Origin: Rhynchopus sp. YZ270_cl-10
Lineage: Eukaryota > Euglenozoa > Diplonemea > Diplonemida > Diplonemidae
Length of the DNA: 64,000 bases
NCBI GenBank assembly: GCA_964035575.1
Contig: OZ037907.1
Span: 868,001-932,000, forward strand
Reading direction: 5' to 3'
A model generated the notes under the pieces. That model was not told the DNA's origin. It was given only the letters and a program-made list of their open reading frames with translations, and did not search any database. Positions 54,487 to 63,648 of the stretch are shown one piece after another (the first letter of the stretch is position 1; the number at the start of each line of letters is the position of its first letter). The position numbers were made by a program, and so were the translations under genes.

Positions 54487-55045
54487 TCGTGTTTGCGACT
54501 ACAGTCTGTACAGTTGCAACCGAGCTTGTTTGGGGTCAGACCAAGGGAGTTAACTATGCCTTGCCACACTCACGGAGGGATGAAGTGTGCCGTCTGTATT
54601 TCCTCCCGTTTGCCGGAGGGGTATGCGGGACTACTGTTCCTTTCAGTCCTCAGGGAGGTAAACATCCCTGCCCCTACTAAATGCAAGTCAAACCCTGGCT
54701 TGGGTATATATGCCGGGCCAGTGGCTTCCCCATGCTATGAAGGGTGTATGTACTCGGAGCATGAAACAGCGACTAACAGTCAGGCCAGAGCTTTGCTCTG
54801 CCACACCAAGAGGGGGTGAGGCCCCACTGTTACCACAGTATGGGACGCCAAGAGATGTTGTGACATTCCCTTCCACCCTTACGTCCTTGCTATACAGTGA
54901 AGACAACCCCCTTTTTTTTTTGGGCACAAAAAAATACAAAAGTACAAAAAATTACACTTTTTTTTTTTTTTTTTTGTGATGAGCAACACCAAATTCTATT
55001 TTTAACTCCCTACCCTCCAGGACACCCTCCCCTCCTCCCCTCCCA
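54487..55045. other. Tail of cassette copy B and 5' flank of the next gene
   Basis: 54487 to about 54878 repeats the copy A tail. Then T-rich DNA leads to CCCTCCAG at 55013-55020, the acceptor for the next gene. Confidence 0.65.
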
Positions 55046-56161
55046 ATGACGGAGAACATAACAGCCCCGCACTCCTTACAGCGCTTTGCTACAAAGAAGC
55101 TGAAGTATATTCGCATTGTTGAGAAGAAACATGCAAAGGGTGGGGGACGTGCAAAACGGGTGCTTGCTTTGAACATGACGGCACTTATTTTGACCAACAT
55201 GGCTGGAGACGTACTGCGGTTTATTTCATACGACAAAATCCGTGAAGTGGTCACACAGGAAGACGCCTCTGGGCTGCCGCAGGTTCTTGTGAAATCAGCA
55301 CCACCTGAGCATGACATACTACTCTTCCTTACGCTTGATGCAACGAACACTTCCCCATCCTCACTGCACGAGGCGAATCGGCTTGCAAGCATAATCCAAA
55401 AAAATGCAAAAGCGTTTCTCCAACAGACTGTCGTTGTCCACAGCCCTGAGCAGCGTGGTCCTCTTACCGCGGTCGCAAACCTACAACGTTCCCCTCAGTT
55501 TGTCCCCCCAGCTGAGGTCCTTCGACGAGCAAAAGAAGCGGGTGAACCGTTAGTTCGGGTACCAAAATCGGGGAGGTCGGCGTCACCGAACGCTTCACCA
55601 ATGAAGCCGACGGAGGATGCTGCAGACAGGCAACGAAAGGACGACGCGTTGGAAGCGCTTCGAAAAGAGAAGGATGCCTCTCGGGATAAAGAGTGGGACC
55701 TGCGGATGTCGCAGTTTGACAGAAGAGAACGCGACCTCAAATACAAGCAAGCGGAGTTGGACCGGATGGTGGAGGAGAAGCGGGCTGCGAATGTGTACAT
55801 CGGTGGCATTGATGAGTATGGGGAGAGCAGCAGCAACAACGACGACGACGATGATGATGGGTTGGAACTTCGTACGTCAGAAGGGCCACATGCACAGTTT
55901 AGGGATTTTATGACACAGCAACAACAACATTCCCCAGAAAAGATCTGCACCTGCGGGGCCTCACCACAACGAAAACCCACCGGACCCCTCCCAGCCTACG
56001 GCTCTCCCCTCCACGGCAGTTCATTCGATGCTGGCAATGGCGGGCACGGCATCGGTACCCCTTCCCCACCACCCCTCAGAAATGCACATGAAATAGACTA
56101 TTGGACGCGCTTTGTACTACGGTGGGAGGCAGAAGGACTGACACACGTAGAAGGACTATAG
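55046..56161 (+). CDS. PH-like family protein (PPEHD type) with coiled coil
   Basis: 371 aa; ATG 25 bases after CCAG. Residues about 12-125 form the PH-like domain: AKRVLALNMTALILTNMAGD, then VLRFISYDKIREVV, then PQVLVKSAPPEHDILLFL, close to the protein at 37519. Residues about 190-250 are a charged coiled coil (EALRKEKDASRDKEWDLRMS, then DLKYKQAELDRMVEEKRA). An Asp run (about 265-272) and a Pro/Gly/Ser tail follow. The two PPEHD genes bracket the duplicated cassette and foldback region, which may reflect an older duplication. Confidence 0.88.
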   Translation: MTENITAPHSLQRFATKKLKYIRIVEKKHAKGGGRAKRVLALNMTALILTNMAGDVLRFISYDKIREVVTQEDASGLPQVLVKSAPPEHDILLFLTLDATNTSPSSLHEANRLASIIQKNAKAFLQQTVVVHSPEQRGPLTAVANLQRSPQFVPPAEVLRRAKEAGEPLVRVPKSGRSASPNASPMKPTEDAADRQRKDDALEALRKEKDASRDKEWDLRMSQFDRRERDLKYKQAELDRMVEEKRAANVYIGGIDEYGESSSNNDDDDDDGLELRTSEGPHAQFRDFMTQQQQHSPEKICTCGASPQRKPTGPLPAYGSPLHGSSFDAGNGGHGIGTPSPPPLRNAHEIDYWTRFVLRWEAEGLTHVEGL

Positions 56162-56817
56162 CAATATGGAGGTGTTCTCCCCATTTTAAGGCCTCAAAGA
56201 GGTTTCCTCTTCAGTGGGAGCGTATTGCCGTAATAAAAATATCACCACAGAATATTTATTACACACTTTACGCAAACAAAGAAATATTAGGTGAAAGCCC
56301 TCCACATGAGGGTGAATAGGCCTTGCAACACTTTGAAAGGTTGCACTGTATTTTGGGAGGCAAACTCTAGGGGGGGGGCAAAAACAAAAGCAAAAAAAAA
56401 CGTCCCTTCTCCGAGAGAGCGTGTGGTGCGTTGTGCTGTGAGTGTTTCTGAACGACGTGTTGAAAAGCTCCCCCCCCCCATCTTCCATCCGTCCGTCTCA
56501 ACGCATTTCTCTGATACCAATCAGAAAGGGGTCTATGGAGTGTGGCTTACGTCGAAAACTGTTTCCTTTTTTTCTAGCATTTCTTCCTTTTATAATATAA
56601 GCTGTATAAATGGGGGTGGGGATGGGATGGGATGGGAGAGGGGGAAGATCCCCCCCTTTTTTCACGATTTTTCATTTCATTTTTTGACGGTTTTTTTTCA
56701 CACATCGAAACAGAAAGATCTGGATATGCAGAGTAGCCTGTCTTTTTGAGTGGAGTGGAATGTGCTGCTAGGTGTGTGAGTGTAATTTGATGCCCTTTTG
56801 CACACCTGTGTCCACAG
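56162..56817. other. Intergenic or intron region
   Basis: Homopolymer-rich. A frame near 56400-56560 is partly coding-like (VVRCAVSVSERRVEKLPPP) but I cannot place splice sites. May contain upstream exons of the next entry. Confidence 0.4.
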
Positions 56818-57059
56818 GAGGCGTTCACACACACACACTCAATTATTCTATCCAATGTTCTGTTCACCGCACCAAACGATGTTCATGAAGAGGAAAGGGC
56901 TTATGTGTTTCAAAGTCAAAATCCCTCCGTCGAATCTAGAAGCGCTATAGAAAAGAAAGTGTTTTCTTTTTTTTTGGGGAAAATGTTTTGTGTGCTTTCG
57001 AGATTGTCGGTCCATCGGAGGTTGTGCCTGTTGTGCTGGGCCGACCTCTTTTTCGATAG
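56818..57059 (+). CDS. 3' exons of a small-exon gene, product unknown
   Basis: After CCACAG a frame 56818-56958 (47 codons) reads SIILSNVLFTAPNDVHEEER, then SQNPSVESRSAIEKK, and stops being open only after a GTGTTT donor. A 44-base T-rich gap ends in CGAG, and 57003-57059 reads IVGPSEVVPVVLGRPLFR then TAG. The phases join at zero. No start is visible, so upstream exons must exist. The very short intron and the weak donor keep confidence low. Confidence 0.4.
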
Positions 57060-57169
57060 GTCTGTGACAATGTGCCGAGAGGGTCACATTTTCATCTTTT
57101 CATTCTTTTTAGTTACACCAGGCTGAAAGGGTTTGACCCCCCCCCCCCCCCCCCGGGGTCAGCTTGGTG

Positions 57170-57385
57170 GTTGTGTATTGGTGGGAGTCTACTGTAGACT
57201 TGTTCAAGGATCTAACCATCCGCGAGGTATACTGTCACGAAAGGGCGTATTTCAAGCCCACATTCTCTTTTATTTTAACGCCTACATCCCGACAGAGACG
57301 TTTTTTTTTTTTTTTACTTCCAACACAGGAAGGTGTAGAGCAGCAGGTTCCACCTCCCTCACTTTTTGTTCCCTTTTTTTTTTAA
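57170..57385 (+). other. Possible exon pair around an R3 repeat
   Basis: WWESTVDLFKDLTIRE is followed by GAG|GTATAC and then R3-type sequence (ACTGTCACGAAAGGGCGTAT). A T-run and AACACAG follow, then EGVEQQVPPPSLF to TAA. If real, 57229-57329 is an intron whose 5' end is an R3 copy. A run of about 19 C lies upstream (57137-57155). No start or family. Confidence 0.3.
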
Positions 57386-57627
57386 ACTTTTCTTACAATC
57401 CTCCTTCTCTTCAATACCACCAAAACACTCAGAAGAAACACTAAAATGCCAAGACCTCCCCCTTGACAGTTCCCCGCCCCATCCCCCACACACAAATACA
57501 CAATCGGGGGGGGAGGGGATCAACTCTCGCATCAATTTCAACCCAAGCATTAGTTTCAAATCTCCAACGACGTACAACTGATTACCATTCTACCAAGAGT
57601 CAATAGCATATTTTCCAACTACCAAAA

Positions 57628-59226
57628 ATGCATTTCTCGAGCAGACCTGCACTTTGTACTACACCTATCCACAGAACCACCCGAGCGCTGTCTCACCCAC
57701 CACCAAAACCACCACCACCCTTACCTCCACTTACCGGAAAACCCCCTAGCGTTTCCCGCTCATCTACCTTCCAACACCACGAGAAAGACCTCCTCCCCGC
57801 TACGGGACGGATCCTTGCGAACATCGATGAAGAGCGCATACCACACACCTTTGTGATGGACGGTGGTGCATCTCCCGCAGTGACTCTCTGTGGTATAACC
57901 TACACGCCAGACATCCGCACCGCACACGGCTGCTTCCCTGCGGCTCTCACCGAACTCCATTCCGACCGTGACAATAGCGTTGCTGCCTTCATTAAAGAAC
58001 AGCTAAATGATGCTGCAACATTAATGTCAAAAAGCGGAAAACATCAAAAAGCGAATTTCAGTGCAATAAAACGAATTATATCAGATGTTGAAGATGAGGT
58101 GGAGATGCAGGGTGGAGTGAAGGGTCTTGGCCAACGGAGTTTAACGGTGTTATTGATATTTTATTGTGTTTGCAAAAAGCTGCCTGAAGCATCTCGGGTG
58201 GAGGAGGTTGTTTTGGCAAAGGGATATGAGGATGAACGGTTGTTGGAGGTGAGGCTTAGGTTGCGTAGTCAAGAAGGGGATTTAATGGGGATTCTTCGCT
58301 TGCTTTTAGACGCAAAACGCGTTGGTTTGCCTCTCCGAAACACTGAATTCCTTCTCCAAGCCATCTCCGCCACAACCGCTCTGTACAGCCCCTTTGACTC
58401 CATTATATCCCTATTGTCTTCTCTCAAATCAGTTAACGCAAGGATCTCTTTTCGTGGTATTCGCTACGCCCTTTCTACAGCCAGCACCTTCGACGAAGCG
58501 AAGGAGATCTTATTGTACGTTCCAATAAAGGATACAAGAGTTTGGCCTGATAAAATATGGGCATCATGGATTCGGTCTTGTTTGCATGATGCGAAAGGTG
58601 CGTTAAAGGTTTTGTCGATTGTTGAATCGCAAAATATTGAATTATCTGCAAGGATGATTGGTGCGGCAATGGGGGTGTGTAATGAGGCGAGAGATTTGCA
58701 GGCTGTTACAGAGTTGTTTCGGAGAGCGATTGCGTCAGGTGTGCAGGCTGATGTTGTGATGATGACTGAATTGATTCGATCCTGCTATTATCAAGCGGAA
58801 CTGCGAGGAGATGAATACGTTCTTGCGGCAGAAGATGCGTGGGCAACAGCGGTCGCTTTGGGAATGGAGGACGATGTGTTTCTGTGGCAAAGCCTTCTTC
58901 TCGTTTATGTAAAGGTAAAAGACCCTGCAGGCGCACATGAACTTCACTCAAAATTTCTGCATTATCATCCAAAAGGGGACAAAACGATGTCCCATTTTGT
59001 TACCTTATGCGAGCCTGGTGCGAGCCCTCATAAACACAAATCGGCATCAGAAAAGAAGGCTTACATAAAGCATAAACACCGTCTCGCCCCAGAGGTGGGT
59101 TGTCAATTAGTTGAAACAGCGCAGAAAATGTTACTCCAAATGTACAAACCACCCGGGCATGGGAAACCATGGCGTAAAGAAGAGGTGAAGATAAAGGAAG
59201 AAGAAGAGGGTGAAAATCACAAATAA
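57628..59226 (+). CDS. Helical-repeat (PPR-like) protein, probably mitochondrial
   Basis: 532 aa, ATG at 57628. The N-terminus (MHFSSRPALCTTPIHRTTRA) is basic, hydroxylated and free of acidic residues, as in mitochondrial presequences, followed by a Pro run. From about 165 to 440 there are paired helices about 35 residues apart (EASRVEEVVLAKGYEDERLL; FDEAKEILLYVPIKDTRVWP; DLQAVTELFRRAIASGVQAD; EDAWATAVALGMEDDVFLWQ) resembling pentatricopeptide repeats. PPR proteins bind organellar RNA or help assemble mitoribosomes. The tail is Lys/Glu-rich. The repeats are too diverged for a firm family call. Confidence 0.8.
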   Translation: MHFSSRPALCTTPIHRTTRALSHPPPKPPPPLPPLTGKPPSVSRSSTFQHHEKDLLPATGRILANIDEERIPHTFVMDGGASPAVTLCGITYTPDIRTAHGCFPAALTELHSDRDNSVAAFIKEQLNDAATLMSKSGKHQKANFSAIKRIISDVEDEVEMQGGVKGLGQRSLTVLLIFYCVCKKLPEASRVEEVVLAKGYEDERLLEVRLRLRSQEGDLMGILRLLLDAKRVGLPLRNTEFLLQAISATTALYSPFDSIISLLSSLKSVNARISFRGIRYALSTASTFDEAKEILLYVPIKDTRVWPDKIWASWIRSCLHDAKGALKVLSIVESQNIELSARMIGAAMGVCNEARDLQAVTELFRRAIASGVQADVVMMTELIRSCYYQAELRGDEYVLAAEDAWATAVALGMEDDVFLWQSLLLVYVKVKDPAGAHELHSKFLHYHPKGDKTMSHFVTLCEPGASPHKHKSASEKKAYIKHKHRLAPEVGCQLVETAQKMLLQMYKPPGHGKPWRKEEVKIKEEEEGENHK

Positions 59227-59429
59227 GGTTTTTTTGAAACCAAAAAAATGTGAAGTTTTGGGGGATGTGGAGGAAGAAAAAAAGGTTGAGAAAAAAAAAG
59301 ACTGTGTTGTTGCACAATAAATTAGGTGTGAGGAAGACCACCTTTTTGTGAGTGGGTCTGACCGTTCGTCCTTAGAAAGAAAAAAAAACCCCTAAAACAA
59401 AAGCATGTCTTTCCCCATCCAAATAACCA

Positions 59430-59536
59430 CTGTATTGTGATAACTGCCTTATCATAATACAATAATACACATCACAATACAGCTGTATGGGTAATGTGTA
59501 TTATTGTATTATGATAAGGCAGTTATCACAATACAG
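59430..59536. repeat. Perfect 43-bp inverted repeat
   Basis: Arms 59430-59472 and 59494-59536 are exactly complementary, starting CTGTATTGTGATAACTGCC, with a 21-base spacer. It is AT-rich. Likely a small foldback transposon or MITE, inserted recently since no mismatch has arisen. Confidence 0.92.
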
Positions 59537-59574
59537 CCACCACCCCCTTCCTCCTCAACCAGATTCAAAAGGAC

Positions 59575-59640
59575 AGTGGAGATTGCACAACTGTGGCAAG
59601 ACAACCGAGGCAACTACACTACTCCAACAATTTATCAAAA
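59575..59640 (+). repeat. R1 dispersed repeat
   Basis: GTGGAGATTGCACAACTGTG, then CGAGGCAACTACACTACTCC, then AACAATTTATCAAAA. Closest to the copy at 39517-39590. Confidence 0.75.
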
Positions 59641-60057
59641 AGAAACATAACCAAACCATCAGACAATACCACTTACTCCCTCTTTTTTCCCTCTGTTCTC
59701 CCCTCTCCCCCTCCTCCCTTCCCTTCACCCCCCTCAACAAATGGCTCCATAAAGCTCATAAAAGAACGTTCCAACCCTTTCGGGTGACATCTTTGAGCGA
59801 TCATTTCACAGAACCCTTTTTTGGTTTGATTACCACCTGATTTGTTTTTCCCCCAAAAAACACCAAAAACAACGACAAAATTGGTCTAAAAAATTCAAAG
59901 GGTGAGGATTATCGTTTCCTCTTATTAGAGGTATATTGGATTTGATCAATTCTATTCATTTTTAGGTGACTACTCACAGAGAGGCTGGTTCACCATCACT
60001 AGACATTTTCCTTTATAACATTTTCTCTTCCTTTATCAAAAAAAACCCCCCTCTTCT

Positions 60058-62991
60058 ATGGATATTCTCGCCTTAAAGAAAGAATGCAACATTGCAGAGA
60101 AGAAGGAGGGTCTCGCTCATCACATCCAACGCCCTCCTGCACCTCCTGGAGGCAACCTGAACCCCTCCATCTCACCTTCTCGGAGAGGTTCTGTTGCAAA
60201 ATCAAGATCTCTGAGACGAGGCTCGCAACGAGAGGTAGTCTTAACCGGAGAAGAAATCCACTACATCTCCCAAGGTACCGGCGCGCTGCCGTCAACAAAA
60301 GATACAAACTCACTCACCCCGCCACAATCTACGAAGGAAAGACTTCGTCAGGCACGACAGATTTCGACCACAAAGACTCTGTGGGCAAAACTCCTTTCCA
60401 CCTGCGAGACCCGCTCACTCATAAAATGCGCTGCAACAAAACGACTGAAGCAAGAAGCCCTCATGATTGCAGGCGGTTCTTTGATGAAGGGATGCACTTT
60501 CCATTTGGTTCCCGCACCTACACAGAAGATTGATTGCAAGGTGGAGAACGACGACGAAGCGCAGGTATCCTCTGCCGAAGAGGGGAGAAGGACTGCAATG
60601 GCAGAACTGAATGAACCAGCAGAGGTGGGCACTGATAAAAGACTGCGAATTTTGAAGTTAAAACAGCAGGAGTCTCGAGAACTTCGTCTATTAGTGAGAA
60701 AGCTTGCCTTAGAGTCTTTTGAAAATGGTCCAGGGTCGACCCGGCTTGGCCCCTTATGCGATGCTGTTGCACATCGTCTGCATCTTCGTGGTGAACTTCT
60801 CCCCTGTCGTCATCAATCTAATATCAATTCTATGCTTTATTCGTCTCCGAATTTCCCTTTTCCAGGATTTTATGAAATAGAAGCGAAAAAGCCTATAGAA
60901 GAATACCCCGGTCTCGTCATAAATGTCTTTAAAACGGTGACTGACACCCCTCGAAACACACCAAGAGATACCTTAAGTAGTGGGGGTCTGCCCAGTCCGA
61001 CTACACAGAATACTCCGTCGACGGTGTTTGTTGGGAGTTTTGCGCCGTATAAAAGGTTTCAAAGGTTTTTGTATCAGACGGCTGTGGTGCATTCGTTGAT
61101 TAAGGTGCGGAGGTTGCCGGATTGCTTTAAGGCGCAGCTTTTGGAGCGGAATGTGGAGTGCAGTTCTGTGCGGGGAAGGGTGGTCGGGGCGGAGGAGCTG
61201 ACTGCGTTGTTTGTTGACGTGCCGAGGTTGTTGTTGCAGGCATTGTATTCTAGCGCGAGAATTCGAAGTCTAGTACAGGAGCAGTTCACTGCGCTGTGCT
61301 GTGGGGAGAACAACCGGGTGTCGGCATTGGATGTGACGCAGTTTTTGTTGGATTTGGGGTCGGCGCTGCTTCCGAGCCATGATGCGGGGGATAATGTAGC
61401 ACTTGCAGAGGAGGATCTGAAACGAATGCCTCACACTACCCAAGAAGGCGTCTGCTTCGAAGACTTCTACCATACCATCTTTGAGTACGCGCTTCTCATG
61501 CACTCCCGCAATGCTGCAGTCACAGAAGACACGATAGTATGCTTCATACGCCACCTCTGGGCCTTTCTGAAGGAGAAGGGCGAAATAGAGTTGTCCTACC
61601 GAGAACAGCTTGACGCCGAACGGCGGGAAGAAATGAGGCAATATAAAAAGGGCATTTTGGTTCCATATTCTGAGTTTTCAAATCGAACGGTGGATGCGCA
61701 AATTGATATGACAAGGCAGGTTGGGAGAGGCGCGTTTTCGGGGTTGAGCGCGACGGTGCAGAAGATTTTTGGTGCCAGCTTGCTGAATAATATTAACTTC
61801 AACGAAACGGAAGGGAAAGAACGGCAGGCAAGCATACACCCTGCTCCTGATGCAAAAGAAGCAAACAAAGATGCAGAGGAGAGCTCTGGGGATGATTTGG
61901 ATGGGTTATTAGGGTATCTCGCTGCAGATAGCGAAGTATCGGAGGAGAGCATGCACGAACAACGTGAAGAATACCACCACCGACAAAACCAACTTACACA
62001 GGTTTACATCCCAACCCGAGATGAGGTGGAGGAAGAAGGGCCGCACCCTTGCGCAGTTCTGGCTCCAACGTCGGATCCTCCAGAGCTCTCGAAGAGGGGG
62101 CAGCTGACACAACGTAGAGTTGCCGCTATGCTTCAACGTAGCACCACAATGACACGAAAGGTCGTCCGATATGCGGAGAACAAAACCTTTCAAAAGCGGT
62201 ATCGTCCATCGACCGCGTTAGGCGCTTCGTCTGGAGTGCTGTTATCACAGCGTAGCGCACGGTTAAAACAGGATTGCAGTCTTGACACTCAGACCTATAC
62301 TACATTGGTGGAGCGGGCTTCTCGATTTGAAGAGATTCTTTCATCAGTTCCGCTCTCAAATGGGGAAAAGGTTAGCTTCAGAAACGTAGTGTCATCAGAA
62401 GAAGATCTTATGCACCATATCCGAGACCTCCAAATGGATGGTTACAAAGAAAAGGCGTCGAAACAGCTTCTTGCCTATAGATCTCTCCTGGCGTTACCTC
62501 ATAGGCATATGACTGCGTTGTACAATTCTTTGCAAAGGAAAAGGGTTGTGTCGCGGAGGAAAAGGTGTAAACGAGAGAGAACTCCTGCGCCGAAGTACAC
62601 GTGGTCGTCGGAGGAGGAGATTGAGGTGGGGCCTCGTGTGAGGGTTGTGTGTGAAGAGGAGGAGGTGGAGAGGGTGAGGCCGTTCACTGCAAGCAGGTTG
62701 AAGAAGAGTGGGGCGTTAGAGAGCTTGCGGGAAGGGGGTGGGTTGGAGTGGTTGGTGTTGGGGTTGGCGGAGGATGGGCAACGTCCTCACCCTCCTCGCT
62801 CCTGCCGTGCTGTTCTCAATGAGATCACAGCGCTTCCTCCAGCAGCGTTGCAACGGATGCTCGCAAGCCCACAGCATTCACGCCATTCCGCTGCAATACG
62901 GTCACACAAATCAACCCAAGACACCGCAGCGCTCTCACTCATTGCTGTTCTTGCGTTGGTCTCCGTTTCGCCCTTTAGAGAGATGCAGTAA
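60058..62991 (+). CDS. Large unknown protein with possible EF-hand-like region
   Basis: 977 aa, ATG at 60058 at the end of an A/C/T-rich leader. Residues 1-60 are Ser/Arg-rich. There are charged helices around 195-230 (RLRILKLKQQESRELRLLVR). About 410-490 is a helix-loop-helix-rich region (NNRVSALDVTQFLLDLGSAL, then GVCFEDFYHTIFEYALLM) recalling degenerate EF-hands without full calcium loops. An acidic segment follows (about 600-640), then a basic region (about 860-880) and a Pro/His tail. I do not recognise the family. A cytoskeletal or flagellar protein is a guess. Confidence 0.82.
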   Translation: MDILALKKECNIAEKKEGLAHHIQRPPAPPGGNLNPSISPSRRGSVAKSRSLRRGSQREVVLTGEEIHYISQGTGALPSTKDTNSLTPPQSTKERLRQARQISTTKTLWAKLLSTCETRSLIKCAATKRLKQEALMIAGGSLMKGCTFHLVPAPTQKIDCKVENDDEAQVSSAEEGRRTAMAELNEPAEVGTDKRLRILKLKQQESRELRLLVRKLALESFENGPGSTRLGPLCDAVAHRLHLRGELLPCRHQSNINSMLYSSPNFPFPGFYEIEAKKPIEEYPGLVINVFKTVTDTPRNTPRDTLSSGGLPSPTTQNTPSTVFVGSFAPYKRFQRFLYQTAVVHSLIKVRRLPDCFKAQLLERNVECSSVRGRVVGAEELTALFVDVPRLLLQALYSSARIRSLVQEQFTALCCGENNRVSALDVTQFLLDLGSALLPSHDAGDNVALAEEDLKRMPHTTQEGVCFEDFYHTIFEYALLMHSRNAAVTEDTIVCFIRHLWAFLKEKGEIELSYREQLDAERREEMRQYKKGILVPYSEFSNRTVDAQIDMTRQVGRGAFSGLSATVQKIFGASLLNNINFNETEGKERQASIHPAPDAKEANKDAEESSGDDLDGLLGYLAADSEVSEESMHEQREEYHHRQNQLTQVYIPTRDEVEEEGPHPCAVLAPTSDPPELSKRGQLTQRRVAAMLQRSTTMTRKVVRYAENKTFQKRYRPSTALGASSGVLLSQRSARLKQDCSLDTQTYTTLVERASRFEEILSSVPLSNGEKVSFRNVVSSEEDLMHHIRDLQMDGYKEKASKQLLAYRSLLALPHRHMTALYNSLQRKRVVSRRKRCKRERTPAPKYTWSSEEEIEVGPRVRVVCEEEEVERVRPFTASRLKKSGALESLREGGGLEWLVLGLAEDGQRPHPPRSCRAVLNEITALPPAALQRMLASPQHSRHSAAIRSHKSTQDTAALSLIAVLALVSVSPFREMQ

Positions 62992-63648
62992 AGAGACCCT
63001 ATGAAAATATGATGAATTTCTTAACGTTGTAGGAAAAAAAATGTCAGTTGAAGGTAGATTCCCAGGATTGTGCAATAAAAGGGTTCGTTACAGAGGTGAT
63101 ATTGTGTTTTTAAACGGTGGTTCAGTAAACGAAAGGTAGAGAATTATCCTGGCAACAACCTTTTTTTTCTTTTTCTTTATGCTGCACAGCTCCTTACGGA
63201 GCAAGAGGCGGTTACAGCGCAGAGGTGTACAGTGCTGAAACGGGGGGGTGCTCACAGTTTCCCGGCAACCCCTAAGGGTGGGAACACTCCGGGGGGTTCG
63301 ATACCCCCCCCGTGGAGTGTCAGTTAGCCTGCGTTTTTGAAGTGTTTTGCACTCTATCAACCTCACTTTATTTTTACTCAAAAATATGTTACGCTCAAAT
63401 CTTTTCATTTCTATCAAAAAAGGCATACATTTTTTGCGTCCGAATATCCTCAAATATTCTTTCCTACCCCCCTCTCCTCCCCCCTCAATTTCCCCCCCCA
63501 AACAGAACACTTATCTTCCCTTTCAATTTCTTAGGCTTTGTACCTTTATCAACCTCTCCTTTTCTTCAAGGTTTCGCTTCATCCTCATCTTCATTCTCTT
63601 TTACACTATCCCCTTCCCCCTCTCCCCTTCTTTCCCTCCCCTTTTTCC
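62992..63648. other. Intergenic region with hairpin
   Basis: No gene. CACTCCGGGGGG (from 63285) and CCCCCC plus GGAGTG (to 63319) form a GC-rich hairpin. CT-rich DNA then leads to TTCTTCAAG at 63562-63570, the acceptor of the next gene. Confidence 0.6.

Larger units (their letters stand above)
43789..54878 (+). repeat. Tandem duplication of a two-gene cassette
   Basis: Copy A (43789 to about 49350) and copy B (49822 to about 54878) align head to tail. The offset is 6033 at the start, 5618 after a 415-base loss in B, and 6127 at the cyclase stop codons. Coding identity is very high. Copy B starts six codons inside the IQ gene, so it lacks that gene's promoter-side leader and ATG. Each copy carries one private TA-flanked insertion. 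Confidence 0.95.
59227..60057. other. Intergenic region with a long palindrome and an R1 copy
   Basis: Perfect inverted repeat 59430-59536 and R1 at 59575-59640 are listed separately. The rest is CT- and A-rich. The acceptor TTTTTAG near 59965 (or CACAG near 59979) serves the next gene. No gene is seen. Confidence 0.6.
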
